Part shown: one piece after another, positions 16,598 through 24,913 of the stretch
How positions within the stretch are numbered: the stretch's first letter is position 1
How the letters are laid out: every line of letters starts with the position of its first letter
NCBI RefSeq assembly: GCF_963360655.1
Contig: NZ_OY725717.1
Coordinates: 310,001 to 374,000, forward strand
Source of the DNA: Collinsella aerofaciens
GTDB lineage: Bacteria > Actinomycetota > Coriobacteriia > Coriobacteriales > Coriobacteriaceae
Direction of reading: 5' to 3'
Length of the DNA stretch: 64,000 bases
The notes under the pieces: generated by a model
What the model was told of the DNA's origin: nothing
What the model saw: only the letters and a program-made list of their open reading frames with translations
Database searches by the model: none
Made by a program: the position numbers and the translations under genes

Positions 16598-18514
16598 ATG
16601 GTCGCATTCGATCGCAACCCGCAAGACTTCAAGTATCTGCGCCTGCTGTCGAGACAGTTCCCCACCGAACAATCCGCATTTACCGAAATTATCAACCTCT
16701 CGGCCATCCTCAACCTACCCAAGGGCACCGAGCATTTTATGAGCGACGTGCATGGTGAGTACGAAGCCTTTATGCACATCCTCAACAACTGCTCGGGCGT
16801 CGTGCGCGAACATGTCGACGAGATCTTTGGCGACACGCTCTCCTTTGACGAAAAGGGCGAGCTGTGTACGCTCATCTACTACCCGCGCGAGAAGATCGAC
16901 CTGGTCCGCAGCCGGCGCGAGGACTCGCCAACCTGGTACAAGACGATGCTTGACCAGCTCATCATGGTCGCTCGCTCACTTTCAAGCCGCTACACGCGCT
17001 CCAAGGTGCGTAAGGCCATCCCGCGCGACTACGCCTACATCATCGACGAGTTGTTGCACACGCACCCGGACGAGAACAACTATCGCGTGCGCTATCACGA
17101 GCGCATCGTGGAGTCCATCCTAGAGACCGCCAGCGCCGACGACTTTATCGAGTCGCTCGCCTCGCTCATCAAGCGCCTGGCCGTCGACCACTTGCACCTG
17201 GTGGGCGACATCTTCGACCGCGGCGGCGGCGCGGCCAAAATTATGGACCGTCTGCTCACCTACCATTCACTCGACATCCAGTGGGGCAACCACGACCTGC
17301 TGTGGATGGGCGCTGCGGCCGGTGAGCCCGCCTGCATCGCCACGGTGTTGCGCAACAACCTACGCTACGACAACTACGAGATCCTGGAGAACGACTACGG
17401 CATCTCGCTGCGTGAGCTTGTCGCCTTTGCCGATGCCACCTACACCGCCGGTGAGTCCATCACCCCGCTGATCAAGGCCATCAACGTGCTGCTCTTTAAG
17501 CTCGAGGGCCAGATTATCCAGCGCCACCCCGAGTTCGATATGACCGACCGCCTGTTACTCGACAAGATCGACCACGACACCGGCACGGTCACGCTCGCCG
17601 ACGGCAGCGTGTGGCCGCTCACGACCAACGACTTCCCCACCGTCGACCCGGCGGACCCCTACACGCTCACGTCTCAGGAGCAGCACATCATCGACAAGCT
17701 CGTGTCAGAGTTTGTCACCGCCGATCACCTGCATCGCCATATCGATTTCCTCTATTCCCACGGCTCGATGTACAAGGTCGCCAACGGCAACCTGCTCTTC
17801 CACGGCTGCGTTCCGCTCAACGAAGACGGCACCTTTAGCAGCATGAACTGCCTGGGCACCTGGCACGCTGGCCGCGATTATCTCGATTTTTGCGACCACA
17901 TCGCCCGCCGCGCGTGGCGCGTGGGCGACCGCGATGCCCTCGACTGGATGTGGTACCTGTGGATTGGCTTCAATTCACCCGCCAGCGGACGCCTGGTGCG
18001 TACCTTTGAGCGCGCCTATATCGCCGATAAGAGCACCTGGGTCGAGCCGATGGACCCGTACTTTACGCTTACCAAGTCGCCCTCGGTCTGCGACGACATC
18101 ATGCGCGAGTTTGGCGTCGCGCCCATGGCATGTTCACCGACCGGCCACATCATCAACGGCCACACGCCCGTTAAAACCACCAAGGGCGAGCAGCCCATCC
18201 GCGCCGAGGGCAAGCTGTTGGTCATCGACGGCGGCTTCTGCCGCGCTTACCATCCCAAGACGGGTATCGCCGGCTATACGCTCATCTCGAGCTCGCGCGG
18301 CTGCCGCCTCAAGTCGCACCGGGCCTTTACGACGGTTGCCGAGGCACTTACGCGCAACGTGGACATCGAAAGCGAGACCAACCGTTTTGACCAAGCAGAC
18401 CGTCGCCGCATGGTGAGCGACACCGATACTGGCGCCAAGATTCGCAGCCAGATCCAGGATCTGCGCCAGCTGCTCGATGCATATAGAAACGGTGCTATCG
18501 AAGAGCGCGTCTAG
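16598..18514 (+). CDS. fbp: Fructose-1,6-bisphosphatase, class III
   Basis: A 638-residue Firmicutes-type FBPase converting fructose-1,6-bisphosphate to fructose-6-phosphate in gluconeogenesis. The metallophosphoesterase signatures are SDVHGEY near residue 49, GDIFDRGG near 206 and GNHD near 230, with NGHTPVK near the end of the core. Start ATG 16598 has GGAAGGTG upstream. Length and motifs are typical for class III, and it is distinct from class I/II enzymes. It is followed by two small GtrA genes on the same strand. Confidence 0.96.
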   Translation: MVAFDRNPQDFKYLRLLSRQFPTEQSAFTEIINLSAILNLPKGTEHFMSDVHGEYEAFMHILNNCSGVVREHVDEIFGDTLSFDEKGELCTLIYYPREKIDLVRSRREDSPTWYKTMLDQLIMVARSLSSRYTRSKVRKAIPRDYAYIIDELLHTHPDENNYRVRYHERIVESILETASADDFIESLASLIKRLAVDHLHLVGDIFDRGGGAAKIMDRLLTYHSLDIQWGNHDLLWMGAAAGEPACIATVLRNNLRYDNYEILENDYGISLRELVAFADATYTAGESITPLIKAINVLLFKLEGQIIQRHPEFDMTDRLLLDKIDHDTGTVTLADGSVWPLTTNDFPTVDPADPYTLTSQEQHIIDKLVSEFVTADHLHRHIDFLYSHGSMYKVANGNLLFHGCVPLNEDGTFSSMNCLGTWHAGRDYLDFCDHIARRAWRVGDRDALDWMWYLWIGFNSPASGRLVRTFERAYIADKSTWVEPMDPYFTLTKSPSVCDDIMREFGVAPMACSPTGHIINGHTPVKTTKGEQPIRAEGKLLVIDGGFCRAYHPKTGIAGYTLISSSRGCRLKSHRAFTTVAEALTRNVDIESETNRFDQADRRRMVSDTDTGAKIRSQIQDLRQLLDAYRNGAIEERV

Positions 18515-18592
18515 CCCCACCCGCGGGGATTGGCTAAACTTGCTGAGTTTGTCATCCCCACGGCGTCCCCGCGCCACCCTAAGGCAGGTACC

Positions 18593-18988
18593 ATGCAAAA
18601 GCTCCTTGCGCAGATCATGAAATTTGGCGTCGTCGGTGTCATTGCCACGGTTATCGACTTTGGCATTATGAATCTGCTCCACTACGGTCTGGGCCTCAAC
18701 ATCCTAATCGCCAACACCAGCGGCTTTATCATCTCACTCATCTTTAACTACCTCGCAAGCATGAAGTACGTGTTTGCGCACAAGGAAGGCATGAGCCGCC
18801 GCCGCGAGTTCATCATCTTTGTCGTGCTGTCCGTGATCGGTTTGGTGCTCAACGACGGCATCGTGCTGGCGCTCAACGCCGGTCTGGGGCTCGAGGCCAA
18901 TATCGCCAAGATCTGCGCCACCGCGCTTGTCATGGTCTACAACTTTGTGACCCGAAAAATCTTCCTGGAGGGCGACGAGACAAAATAG
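18593..18988 (+). CDS. GtrA family membrane protein, copy 1
   Basis: 131 residues with four transmembrane helices and the family pattern KFGVVGVIATVIDFGI at the N-terminus, FNYLASMKYVF in the second loop and NFVTRKIFLEG at the end. GtrA proteins are thought to help move lipid-linked sugars across the membrane. The second copy follows 219 bp downstream with the same layout, indicating tandem duplication. ATG 18593 lies behind AAGGCAGG. Confidence 0.9.
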   Translation: MQKLLAQIMKFGVVGVIATVIDFGIMNLLHYGLGLNILIANTSGFIISLIFNYLASMKYVFAHKEGMSRRREFIIFVVLSVIGLVLNDGIVLALNAGLGLEANIAKICATALVMVYNFVTRKIFLEGDETK

Positions 18989-19014
18989 CTCGAAACCCCT
19001 GTAGCATTACGGCG

Positions 19015-19054
19015 CCCACGGACGACGCGCACTCAGCGCAGTATCGTCCGTGGG
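19015..19054 (+). terminator. Hairpin after GtrA copy 1
   Basis: An 11-bp stem CCCACGGACGA/TCGTCCGTGGG (19015-19025 with 19044-19054) has an 18-nt loop containing GCGC pairs. No T-run follows, so it is a weaker terminator candidate. Confidence 0.5.
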
Positions 19055-19207
19055 TGTCGCTCGTTTACGGGCAAATTTTCAACGTTTGCGGATTAGCTCT
19101 TGAAAATTTGGCGAGTTCATATAGTTCTTGGCAAAGACCTTACGTTTCCCTTGTAAAAGCTCTAAAGTATCCTCTGCTCGATTCATCAACGCATTGGATG
19201 TGATTAC

Positions 19208-19615
19208 GTGCGCAAGGCGCTGGCACAACCTCATACCAAGCAGTTCCTCAAGTTTGCCGTCGTGGGTCTTATCTCCTTTGGCATCGACTGGGGCATGCTC
19301 ATTGCGCTCGTCGAGCTGTTCCACCTCGACTTTTTGATGAGCACCACGGTTTCGTTTATCACGTCCGTCGTGGTCAACTACTGGCTCAGCATGAAGTACG
19401 TGTTCGACCACCGCGAAGGCATGAGCCGCAAGCGCGAGTTCACGATCTTCACCATCCTGTCGGTGATCGGCCTGGGCCTCAACGACCTGTACATGTTTGT
19501 GGGCGTCACGTTTTTGAGCATCGGCTACCAGGCCATGAAGGCCATCGCCACATTCCTCGTCACCTGGTACAACTACTTCAGCCGCCGCTTCTTCCTCGAG
19601 GGCGCACGGTCGTAG
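19208..19615 (+). CDS. GtrA family membrane protein, copy 2
   Basis: 135 residues with four predicted helices and the same landmarks as copy 1 (KFAVVGLISFGIDWGM, VNYWLSMKYVFDHREGMSR, YFSRRFFLEG). It starts at GTG 19208 with only a weak upstream RBS. The two paralogues share the block MKYVF-H-EGMSR-REF but differ elsewhere, so the duplication is not recent. The AT-rich stretch 19070-19207 probably holds its promoter. Possible sugar-lipid flippase accessory role. Confidence 0.88.
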   Translation: MRKALAQPHTKQFLKFAVVGLISFGIDWGMLIALVELFHLDFLMSTTVSFITSVVVNYWLSMKYVFDHREGMSRKREFTIFTILSVIGLGLNDLYMFVGVTFLSIGYQAMKAIATFLVTWYNYFSRRFFLEGARS

Positions 19616-19641
19616 TCGATTCACTATTTGCTTGAATGTAT

Positions 19642-19677
19642 AACCGGTTGGAATTCCCGTTCCAACCGGTTTTTTTG
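19642..19677 (+). terminator. Strong rho-independent terminator
   Basis: A 12-bp perfect stem (19642-19653 with 19660-19671) with a 6-nt loop, followed by TTTTTGT. It ends the GtrA transcript. Confidence 0.92.
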
Positions 19678-19715
19678 TTTGCCGAGAGACCCGGCGATCC
19701 AGTCCCATTCGCATG

Positions 19716-19752
19716 AAAAACGGGCGGCTCGGATGTTGGTCCGAACCGCCCG
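19716..19752 (-). terminator. Terminator of the cobalamin-regulated operon
   Basis: On the minus strand a 12-bp stem (19741-19752 with 19721-19732, one G-T pair) is followed by five T. It lies 24 bp after the stop of the DUF4430 gene at 19776. Confidence 0.9.
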
Positions 19753-19775
19753 TCTGGCGCGCTATGTCGAGGCCT

Positions 19776-20687
19776 CTAGTCTGTAACGTAATACCAGACT
19801 ACGTTGTCGCCGTTTGAGAGAACGTAGTTACTACAGGCCGTCATGGGCGTTGTGCCGTTGACGGAATACATCCAGCCGCTCGTGCCGCCGTACTGTTTCT
19901 CGGCCAAACCACCAATCGCAGAAACATACGTGCCGTACGATGAGCCGTGTGCGTTGACAGAAAGGCCCAGCGCGCACAGGGCATCGTAAACGGTAGCGCC
20001 TTCGTTAAAGGTAAAGGTGCCGCCAGAGGACACAGGATTGCCCACAGCGCTCGATGTGACCGAAACCGTCACCGTAACGTAGCTGGACTCCTGTGAGCCG
20101 CCCTGTCCGCCCGAGGGAGCACTTCCGCCATAGGAGCTGGAGGCTCCATCAGACGACTGACCGCCTCCCGAAGAAGCACCGCCAGACACATTGGAAGTAT
20201 CACCGGCTCCCGTATTTTGGGCAGCGGATTTATCGCCAGACTTCTTGCCGCCCCGGTCCTCGGACTTCTTGCTATCCGAGTTTTTGTCCGATTCCTTGTT
20301 TGAAGACTCGGAATCGTCCTTGGCGTCGTTCGAACCCTTGGGCTCGTCTTTTGCATCATTCGAAGATTTGGAATCCTTGGAACTAGCCTCGCCCGAAGCG
20401 GCAGACGAGCCAGACCCCTTGGTGTCCTTGGCGACGACGCTCTCCCCCGTCACGGTCTGAACGATCCAGTCAATGGACCAGGCGCCGCTCTCGGAAGGAT
20501 GAACGAAGCCCAGCGAGACGACGATCAGAATGGTGCACGCGGCAGCAAGAACGCCAAGGAGCGCCTTGCGACGAGAGGCGGACGCCGCCAAAGCGGCGCC
20601 CTGTTGCTTTGCATCGTCGAACTGAATGAACGAGGAATCTGGTTGCTTGGGGTCAGCGTCCTTGGATTTATTGGACACAACCCTCAC
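19776..20687 (-). CDS. Membrane-anchored DUF4430 (transcobalamin-like) protein
   Basis: 303 residues. A cytoplasmic N-terminus of about 40 residues precedes one transmembrane segment (LLGVLAAACTILIVVSLGF). Next comes a roughly 120-residue linker rich in Ser, Lys, Asp and Gly that should span the cell wall, and a C-terminal DUF4430 domain (about 205-303) with the typical ending SGWMYSVNGTTP...NGDNVVWYYVTD. The start (GTG 20687) abuts the stop of the 1264-residue gene, so the pair is co-translated. It shares the upstream cobalamin riboswitch. DUF4430 resembles the C-terminal domain of transcobalamin and intrinsic factor, so corrinoid binding at the surface is the likely role (inference). Confidence 0.88.
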   Translation of the reverse strand: MRVVSNKSKDADPKQPDSSFIQFDDAKQQGAALAASASRRKALLGVLAAACTILIVVSLGFVHPSESGAWSIDWIVQTVTGESVVAKDTKGSGSSAASGEASSKDSKSSNDAKDEPKGSNDAKDDSESSNKESDKNSDSKKSEDRGGKKSGDKSAAQNTGAGDTSNVSGGASSGGGQSSDGASSSYGGSAPSGGQGGSQESSYVTVTVSVTSSAVGNPVSSGGTFTFNEGATVYDALCALGLSVNAHGSSYGTYVSAIGGLAEKQYGGTSGWMYSVNGTTPMTACSNYVLSNGDNVVWYYVTD

Positions 20688-23600
20688 CTACCGACGTTTG
20701 GTGAACACGAACACGCCGACGATGGCGAGGCCAATCACGCCGGCGGCGATGCCAACGATGGCGAGCGGATTGGTGCCAGTCTCCTGCTCGGAAGCACTAG
20801 AGGACTTCTTAGCAGTGGTCGTGGAAACAGCACCCGTATCGGACTTGGAATCGGACTTCTTGTCGGACTTGCCGTCCTTCCTGTCAGACTTCTTGTCAGA
20901 CTTCTTCTCGTCCTTCTTATCGGACTTATCGGAGTCCTTCTTGCTGGGCTTGTTGTCCTTGGTCTCGGTCTTGGTCGACACCGTCGTCTTGGTCATCGGC
21001 TTATGACCCGGAGCGACAGCGCCGCCAGCCTGCTGGCCCTTCGTGCCGGAGCCGGAACCCGTGCCCGTGCCAGCGCCAGCACCGGAACCGTTGCCAGCGC
21101 CACCATTGCCGCCATTGGAGCCAGAACCGCCATTGCCGCCAGGGTTAACAGCATTCTTGGTCCACTTGGCATACAGCGTCAGATCGGCCGTCACCGGCGT
21201 ACTGAAGTCATACGCCTGCGCGCAAGTCTCATCGGTATACCAACCGCCGAAAGTGTAGCCATCGCGCGTCGGATCGGCTGGCTTGACCAGCTTGCCATCG
21301 GCCGTAGCAACAAACTTAGTATTGCAAGCAGACCCGCCGTTGGAATTAAAGACAACCGTCCAAGACTCAACGGCCCCAAGCTTGAACAGCGTGCCCGAGT
21401 CATTGATGTAGTACAGGTTGCCAGATGCATCGGCAATGACCGGAGAGTCACAGTGCTGGTAATGGCCAGCCGCATCATAAATCTGCGTCGCCTCTGCATC
21501 ACCGAGCGTATAGCGATACACGCCACCACCAGCAGAGTAGTTGACGTAATCCTTGCTATCCGCGCTGTTAACGGTGAAGTACACATAGGTCTTGCCACCC
21601 TGAACACTCACCAGCGGAGTAGCAGCAATACCGTTAAATCCGGCCGGCAGTTCTTTACCGTCAGCAGCGGTGACCATCGTGGTCTTACCGGTCTTCAGAT
21701 TATAGAGAGCCAGAGCAGAGCCAGTAGCCGTCTGTCCGCCGACAATCAAGTTTTCGCCAGCCACCGCCGGTGCGCTCATGTTATTAGTAAGACCCAGGTC
21801 GACCGTCTTCTGCTCGCTCAGTACGCCCTTCGCCGAAAGCGAAATCACATGGAGCTTTCCATCGTGCGTCATCTGATAGAAGGTGGAACCATTGGACGGA
21901 TCGGCGACACAGTCGGCGTTCGCGAGAGCGCCGAGCTTCATGGTCGAAACGACATCGCCCGTCGTCTTATCAATGCACTTAAGCGTGCCCGCGCTCGTAG
22001 GAACGATGGCATACTTATCCGTCAAAGCCGCACCAGTCCAGTAATAACCCTCGGAAGCGTCAATGTTCTGCCAAGAAACTTCGCCCGTGGCAATCTTAAT
22101 GCGCATAAAGGAGCCGTTGCCGTAGGTCGCGTTGTAATTCTCGTCATACGAAATATCGACCGTACCAACATAGACGTACTCGCCGTCCGAAACGACGGTG
22201 CAGGAGCTCTGCGTCAAGTCCGTCAAACCGGGCGTCAGCCACTTGCAGATCAGCTTGTCTGCAGTAATCGCCTGGACCGCACCGCCGTTGAGCGGAACGA
22301 TGATAAGGCCATTGGTGTAGATCGGACGAGAGGTATAACTCACCTTGGAGGCAAGCGGCGCAGAGGCAACCTTTTTGCCCGTGGACGAATCGATCTTAAT
22401 GAGCTCGTTCTCGGTCGCGATGTACACAAAGCCGTTAGCGATGACAGGCTCGCTGCAGTTGGCATACTGCTGACCAGACTCGGCCTTCCAATCGAAGGCC
22501 CACTTAAGACCGGCGGCCTGCGCAGGCGTCTTGGCATCCGTTACGGTCGAACCGTTGCCACTGTTGCCGTAGCCGGCCCACTCGGCATCCCAATCAGGAG
22601 TCGTCGCGCTCGGGTCCACGACAATCTTGTCGGGATCGGGCATGGCCGAATCGTCGGTGGTATAGGCAAGCGTAACCTTATCGCCGCTCTTGAGCGTAAT
22701 CTGATTGGCGCAGAGTAAGGAGGGCTCTCCGTTGATATACAGGTGCCAATATTTATTGGTCGCAGCATCCCAGGCATACGGCTTGTGATCGAACGGCGAG
22801 TTGATGGAATTGAGGAACCAGTACTCACCACTCTGGGAGCCGTTGTACGTAACGCCCTTGGCCTTCAGGACCGTCTCAATAAGGTTCTGAGCCGTAGAGC
22901 CCTCGGGCAGGGAAACATTGCTTGCCGAGCCCCAGCGAGTATTGTTGCCGTTGACATCGGGACCGATAACATCGACAGACCCAAGAACCTGGCCAGGAAG
23001 GGCATCGGCGTCAGCACCATACATAAAGGTGACGGCATCGCCCTCTTGGAGCTCATAGGCACCGGCGCCAACGTCGGCGAACTTGCCATTTACATAGAAG
23101 CGCCAATAGCTATTAGTCGCAGCATCCCAGCCATAGGACTTACTATCGAACGGCGAAGTAATGCCGTTGAGGAACCAGCCCCAAGACGATTCGCCAGCAT
23201 CGAGAGTAAGACCGGTCTGCTCAAGGAGATCCTTGGCAGTAGAGCCCGCCTTGAGACTCGTCTGGCCCGTCGAAGCCCAAACCTGCTGCTTGCCGTCCTT
23301 GTCCTTACCAAGGACCTGAACGGAAGCATGGACGGAATCGGACGGCAACTTATCGCCCCAGCCACCGTAGAACCACGTAACGGTATCGCCAGCATGAATG
23401 GTGACATTGTCTGCCGTGTAGTCGCTCGACTTGCCGTTGATGAACAGCTGCCAATAGGTCGAATAATCTTGGGGCGTACCCAGCTCAACACCGTTGTACT
23501 TAAGGCTCAGAATGAAGGAGCCAGCAGCAACGGCGTCGATGTCATTCGCCTCAAGCGCGACCTTCGTAAGGTCAAGTGCGCTCGAACCGGACGTCACCAC

Positions 23601-24482
23601 ATACTGCGCGTTATCGACCCAAGTCTGAGTCTTGCCCTGGGCATCGCGACCAATGACGGTCACATTTGCGGCAACCTGGTCCTTAACGACAGGGGACGAG
23701 CTACCAGCCGTATAGGCAAACTCAACCTTCTGCCCCTGGGTGAGCTTAACGCTGCTCGCGCCAACCGAGGAAGACGCACCGTCGACGAACAGCTGCCAGA
23801 AGGCATAAGTCGTCGGATCGAAGGCAAGCGTACGGCCATCGCTCGGGGATGTGATGCTTTTGAGGTAGAAACCGTATGCCGTGTTCGGATCGTAGTCTGC
23901 CTTGAAGCCCGTCTTCTGCTGCAGCTTAACGAAGGCATCCGCAGCCGTCGCGCCCTCGTCGAGCTTGAGCTGCGTGGGTGCCACCCAGGTCTGAGCCTTG
24001 CCGTCGGCATCGGTGCCGATAATCGAGAACGAGACCTCGACTTGCTTCTTGGCGACATCGCCGGTTTCTGTCGGGTTCTCTGTCTGAACGGCAGCCGCGG
24101 CGGCAGATCCTGCTTGGCCAGCGGATGCCGCTGAAGACTGCTCGCTCGCGGCAGGGCTCTCCCCCGTCGCCGAGCCTTCGTCGCCAGTTGCTGCCTTTGA
24201 TGCGGCGGCACTAGCTGCAGGCGCGCTCCCAGAATCCGAAACCTCGGCGCCGCTCTGCTCAGCGGCACCGCCCGCAAGCGCTGCGTCCTCGCCCGGCGTC
24301 GTAGCCTGAGCCACAGCCTCGGCAATGCCCTCGGCGCCCTCGGCCCACAGCTGAGCCGGCGTGGTGCTGAAGGCCATCGCGAAGGCCAGGAATGCCACCA
24401 GGCAGCGCTTTGCCACGCCGCGCGCGATTACGCCACGGCGACGAAGCGAGGCACGCTGGCACTCGTCCTCAAACATATCCAT
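20688..24482 (-). CDS. Large surface protein: four DUF4430 domains, PQQ-type propeller, InlB repeat
   Basis: 1264 residues. ATG 24482 lies 5 nt after TAGGAG. A basic region and hydrophobic core (CLVAFLAFAMAFSTTPAQLWA, 27-47) form a long signal peptide, and an Ala/Ser/Glu linker runs to about 140. Four DUF4430-like units follow (about 147-262, 270-380, 385-495, 499-612), each ending with a Y/W-W-x-x-x-[IV]-[ND]-G element and then GDxVTxxY. A PQQ-binding-like beta-propeller spans about 625-1045, then an InlB/Flg_new repeat (DGYTFGGWYTDETC), a Gly-rich and a Lys/Asp/Ser-rich linker, and a C-terminal membrane helix ending KRR. No clear LPXTG. The cobalamin riboswitch upstream supports a role in B12 capture. 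Confidence 0.9.
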   Translation of the reverse strand: MDMFEDECQRASLRRRGVIARGVAKRCLVAFLAFAMAFSTTPAQLWAEGAEGIAEAVAQATTPGEDAALAGGAAEQSGAEVSDSGSAPAASAAASKAATGDEGSATGESPAASEQSSAASAGQAGSAAAAAVQTENPTETGDVAKKQVEVSFSIIGTDADGKAQTWVAPTQLKLDEGATAADAFVKLQQKTGFKADYDPNTAYGFYLKSITSPSDGRTLAFDPTTYAFWQLFVDGASSSVGASSVKLTQGQKVEFAYTAGSSSPVVKDQVAANVTVIGRDAQGKTQTWVDNAQYVVTSGSSALDLTKVALEANDIDAVAAGSFILSLKYNGVELGTPQDYSTYWQLFINGKSSDYTADNVTIHAGDTVTWFYGGWGDKLPSDSVHASVQVLGKDKDGKQQVWASTGQTSLKAGSTAKDLLEQTGLTLDAGESSWGWFLNGITSPFDSKSYGWDAATNSYWRFYVNGKFADVGAGAYELQEGDAVTFMYGADADALPGQVLGSVDVIGPDVNGNNTRWGSASNVSLPEGSTAQNLIETVLKAKGVTYNGSQSGEYWFLNSINSPFDHKPYAWDAATNKYWHLYINGEPSLLCANQITLKSGDKVTLAYTTDDSAMPDPDKIVVDPSATTPDWDAEWAGYGNSGNGSTVTDAKTPAQAAGLKWAFDWKAESGQQYANCSEPVIANGFVYIATENELIKIDSSTGKKVASAPLASKVSYTSRPIYTNGLIIVPLNGGAVQAITADKLICKWLTPGLTDLTQSSCTVVSDGEYVYVGTVDISYDENYNATYGNGSFMRIKIATGEVSWQNIDASEGYYWTGAALTDKYAIVPTSAGTLKCIDKTTGDVVSTMKLGALANADCVADPSNGSTFYQMTHDGKLHVISLSAKGVLSEQKTVDLGLTNNMSAPAVAGENLIVGGQTATGSALALYNLKTGKTTMVTAADGKELPAGFNGIAATPLVSVQGGKTYVYFTVNSADSKDYVNYSAGGGVYRYTLGDAEATQIYDAAGHYQHCDSPVIADASGNLYYINDSGTLFKLGAVESWTVVFNSNGGSACNTKFVATADGKLVKPADPTRDGYTFGGWYTDETCAQAYDFSTPVTADLTLYAKWTKNAVNPGGNGGSGSNGGNGGAGNGSGAGAGTGTGSGSGTKGQQAGGAVAPGHKPMTKTTVSTKTETKDNKPSKKDSDKSDKKDEKKSDKKSDRKDGKSDKKSDSKSDTGAVSTTTAKKSSSASEQETGTNPLAIVGIAAGVIGLAIVGVFVFTKRR

Positions 24483-24627
24483 TTGTCTCCTATTGTCTGT
24501 ACTTGGAGCGTTGCCTTGAAGCTGCCCCACGTCATCGCGCATGTTGCGCCCGAGTTCCCCCATCGGGGTCCCCCTTCCCTCCAGAGCCCTATGCACACCG
24601 GCGGCATACGCCGCAGCCGCATGCAAG

Positions 24628-24797
24628 ATGGGAGGCGATCCGACTTAACCTTAACGGCTCAGGCGCGCCGTCCGATCTGCGACGCGAACATCCCGAGCCA
24701 AGAGGAATTACGGTTACTGGTACAGCCGGGGACTTGCACCCCGATTCCCCCAAACGCGCAGGAAAACCGCGCATTCGTGCGTCTCCGCACCACCATC
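24628..24797 (-). promoter_or_regulatory. Cobalamin (B12) riboswitch
   Basis: The minus strand contains the conserved cobalamin core GGGGGAATCGGGGTGCAAG, then TCCCCGGCTGTACC and AGTAACCGTAA, matching the family pattern GGGAA-GGTG-A-TCC-GCTG-CC-GC-ACTGTA. The 3' B12-box-like segment AAGTCGGATCGCCTCCC lies at 24631-24647. Outer arms GATGG and CCATC (24793-24797 with 24628-24632) can close P1. It sits about 145 nt upstream of the 1264-residue surface protein. The element is expected to repress expression when B12 is abundant. Confidence 0.88.
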
Positions 24798-24807
24798 TAG
24801 GCCATCG

Positions 24808-24836
24808 ATTAAAACCGTCAATATGCTATCACGCAA
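24808..24836 (-). promoter_or_regulatory. Candidate promoter of the riboswitch transcript
   Basis: TTGCGT (-35, 24831-24836) and TTTAAT (-10, 24808-24813) are separated by 17 bp on the minus strand. Initiation here would start the RNA just before the riboswitch P1 stem. An alternative TTGACG...TAGATG pair lies inside and would truncate P1. Confidence 0.4.
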
Positions 24837-24913
24837 AAGGGCCTCGCACGCAGGCGAAGCCCAAGGTAAAAGCTATTGTTTGCGAAAGGAAAATGCGGTG
24901 ACGGTCGCAGCCT

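Noticed and set aside
20499-22718. A 739-codon plus-strand frame antisense to the large DUF4430 protein
   Set aside because: Low-complexity Arg/Ile/Gly sequence with no motifs. The minus-strand frame has signal peptide, domains, RBS and riboswitch.
24794-24821. TTGACG...TAGATG as promoter of the B12 operon
   Set aside because: Initiation there would remove the 5' side of the riboswitch P1 stem; the upstream TTGCGT-N17-TTTAAT pair fits better.
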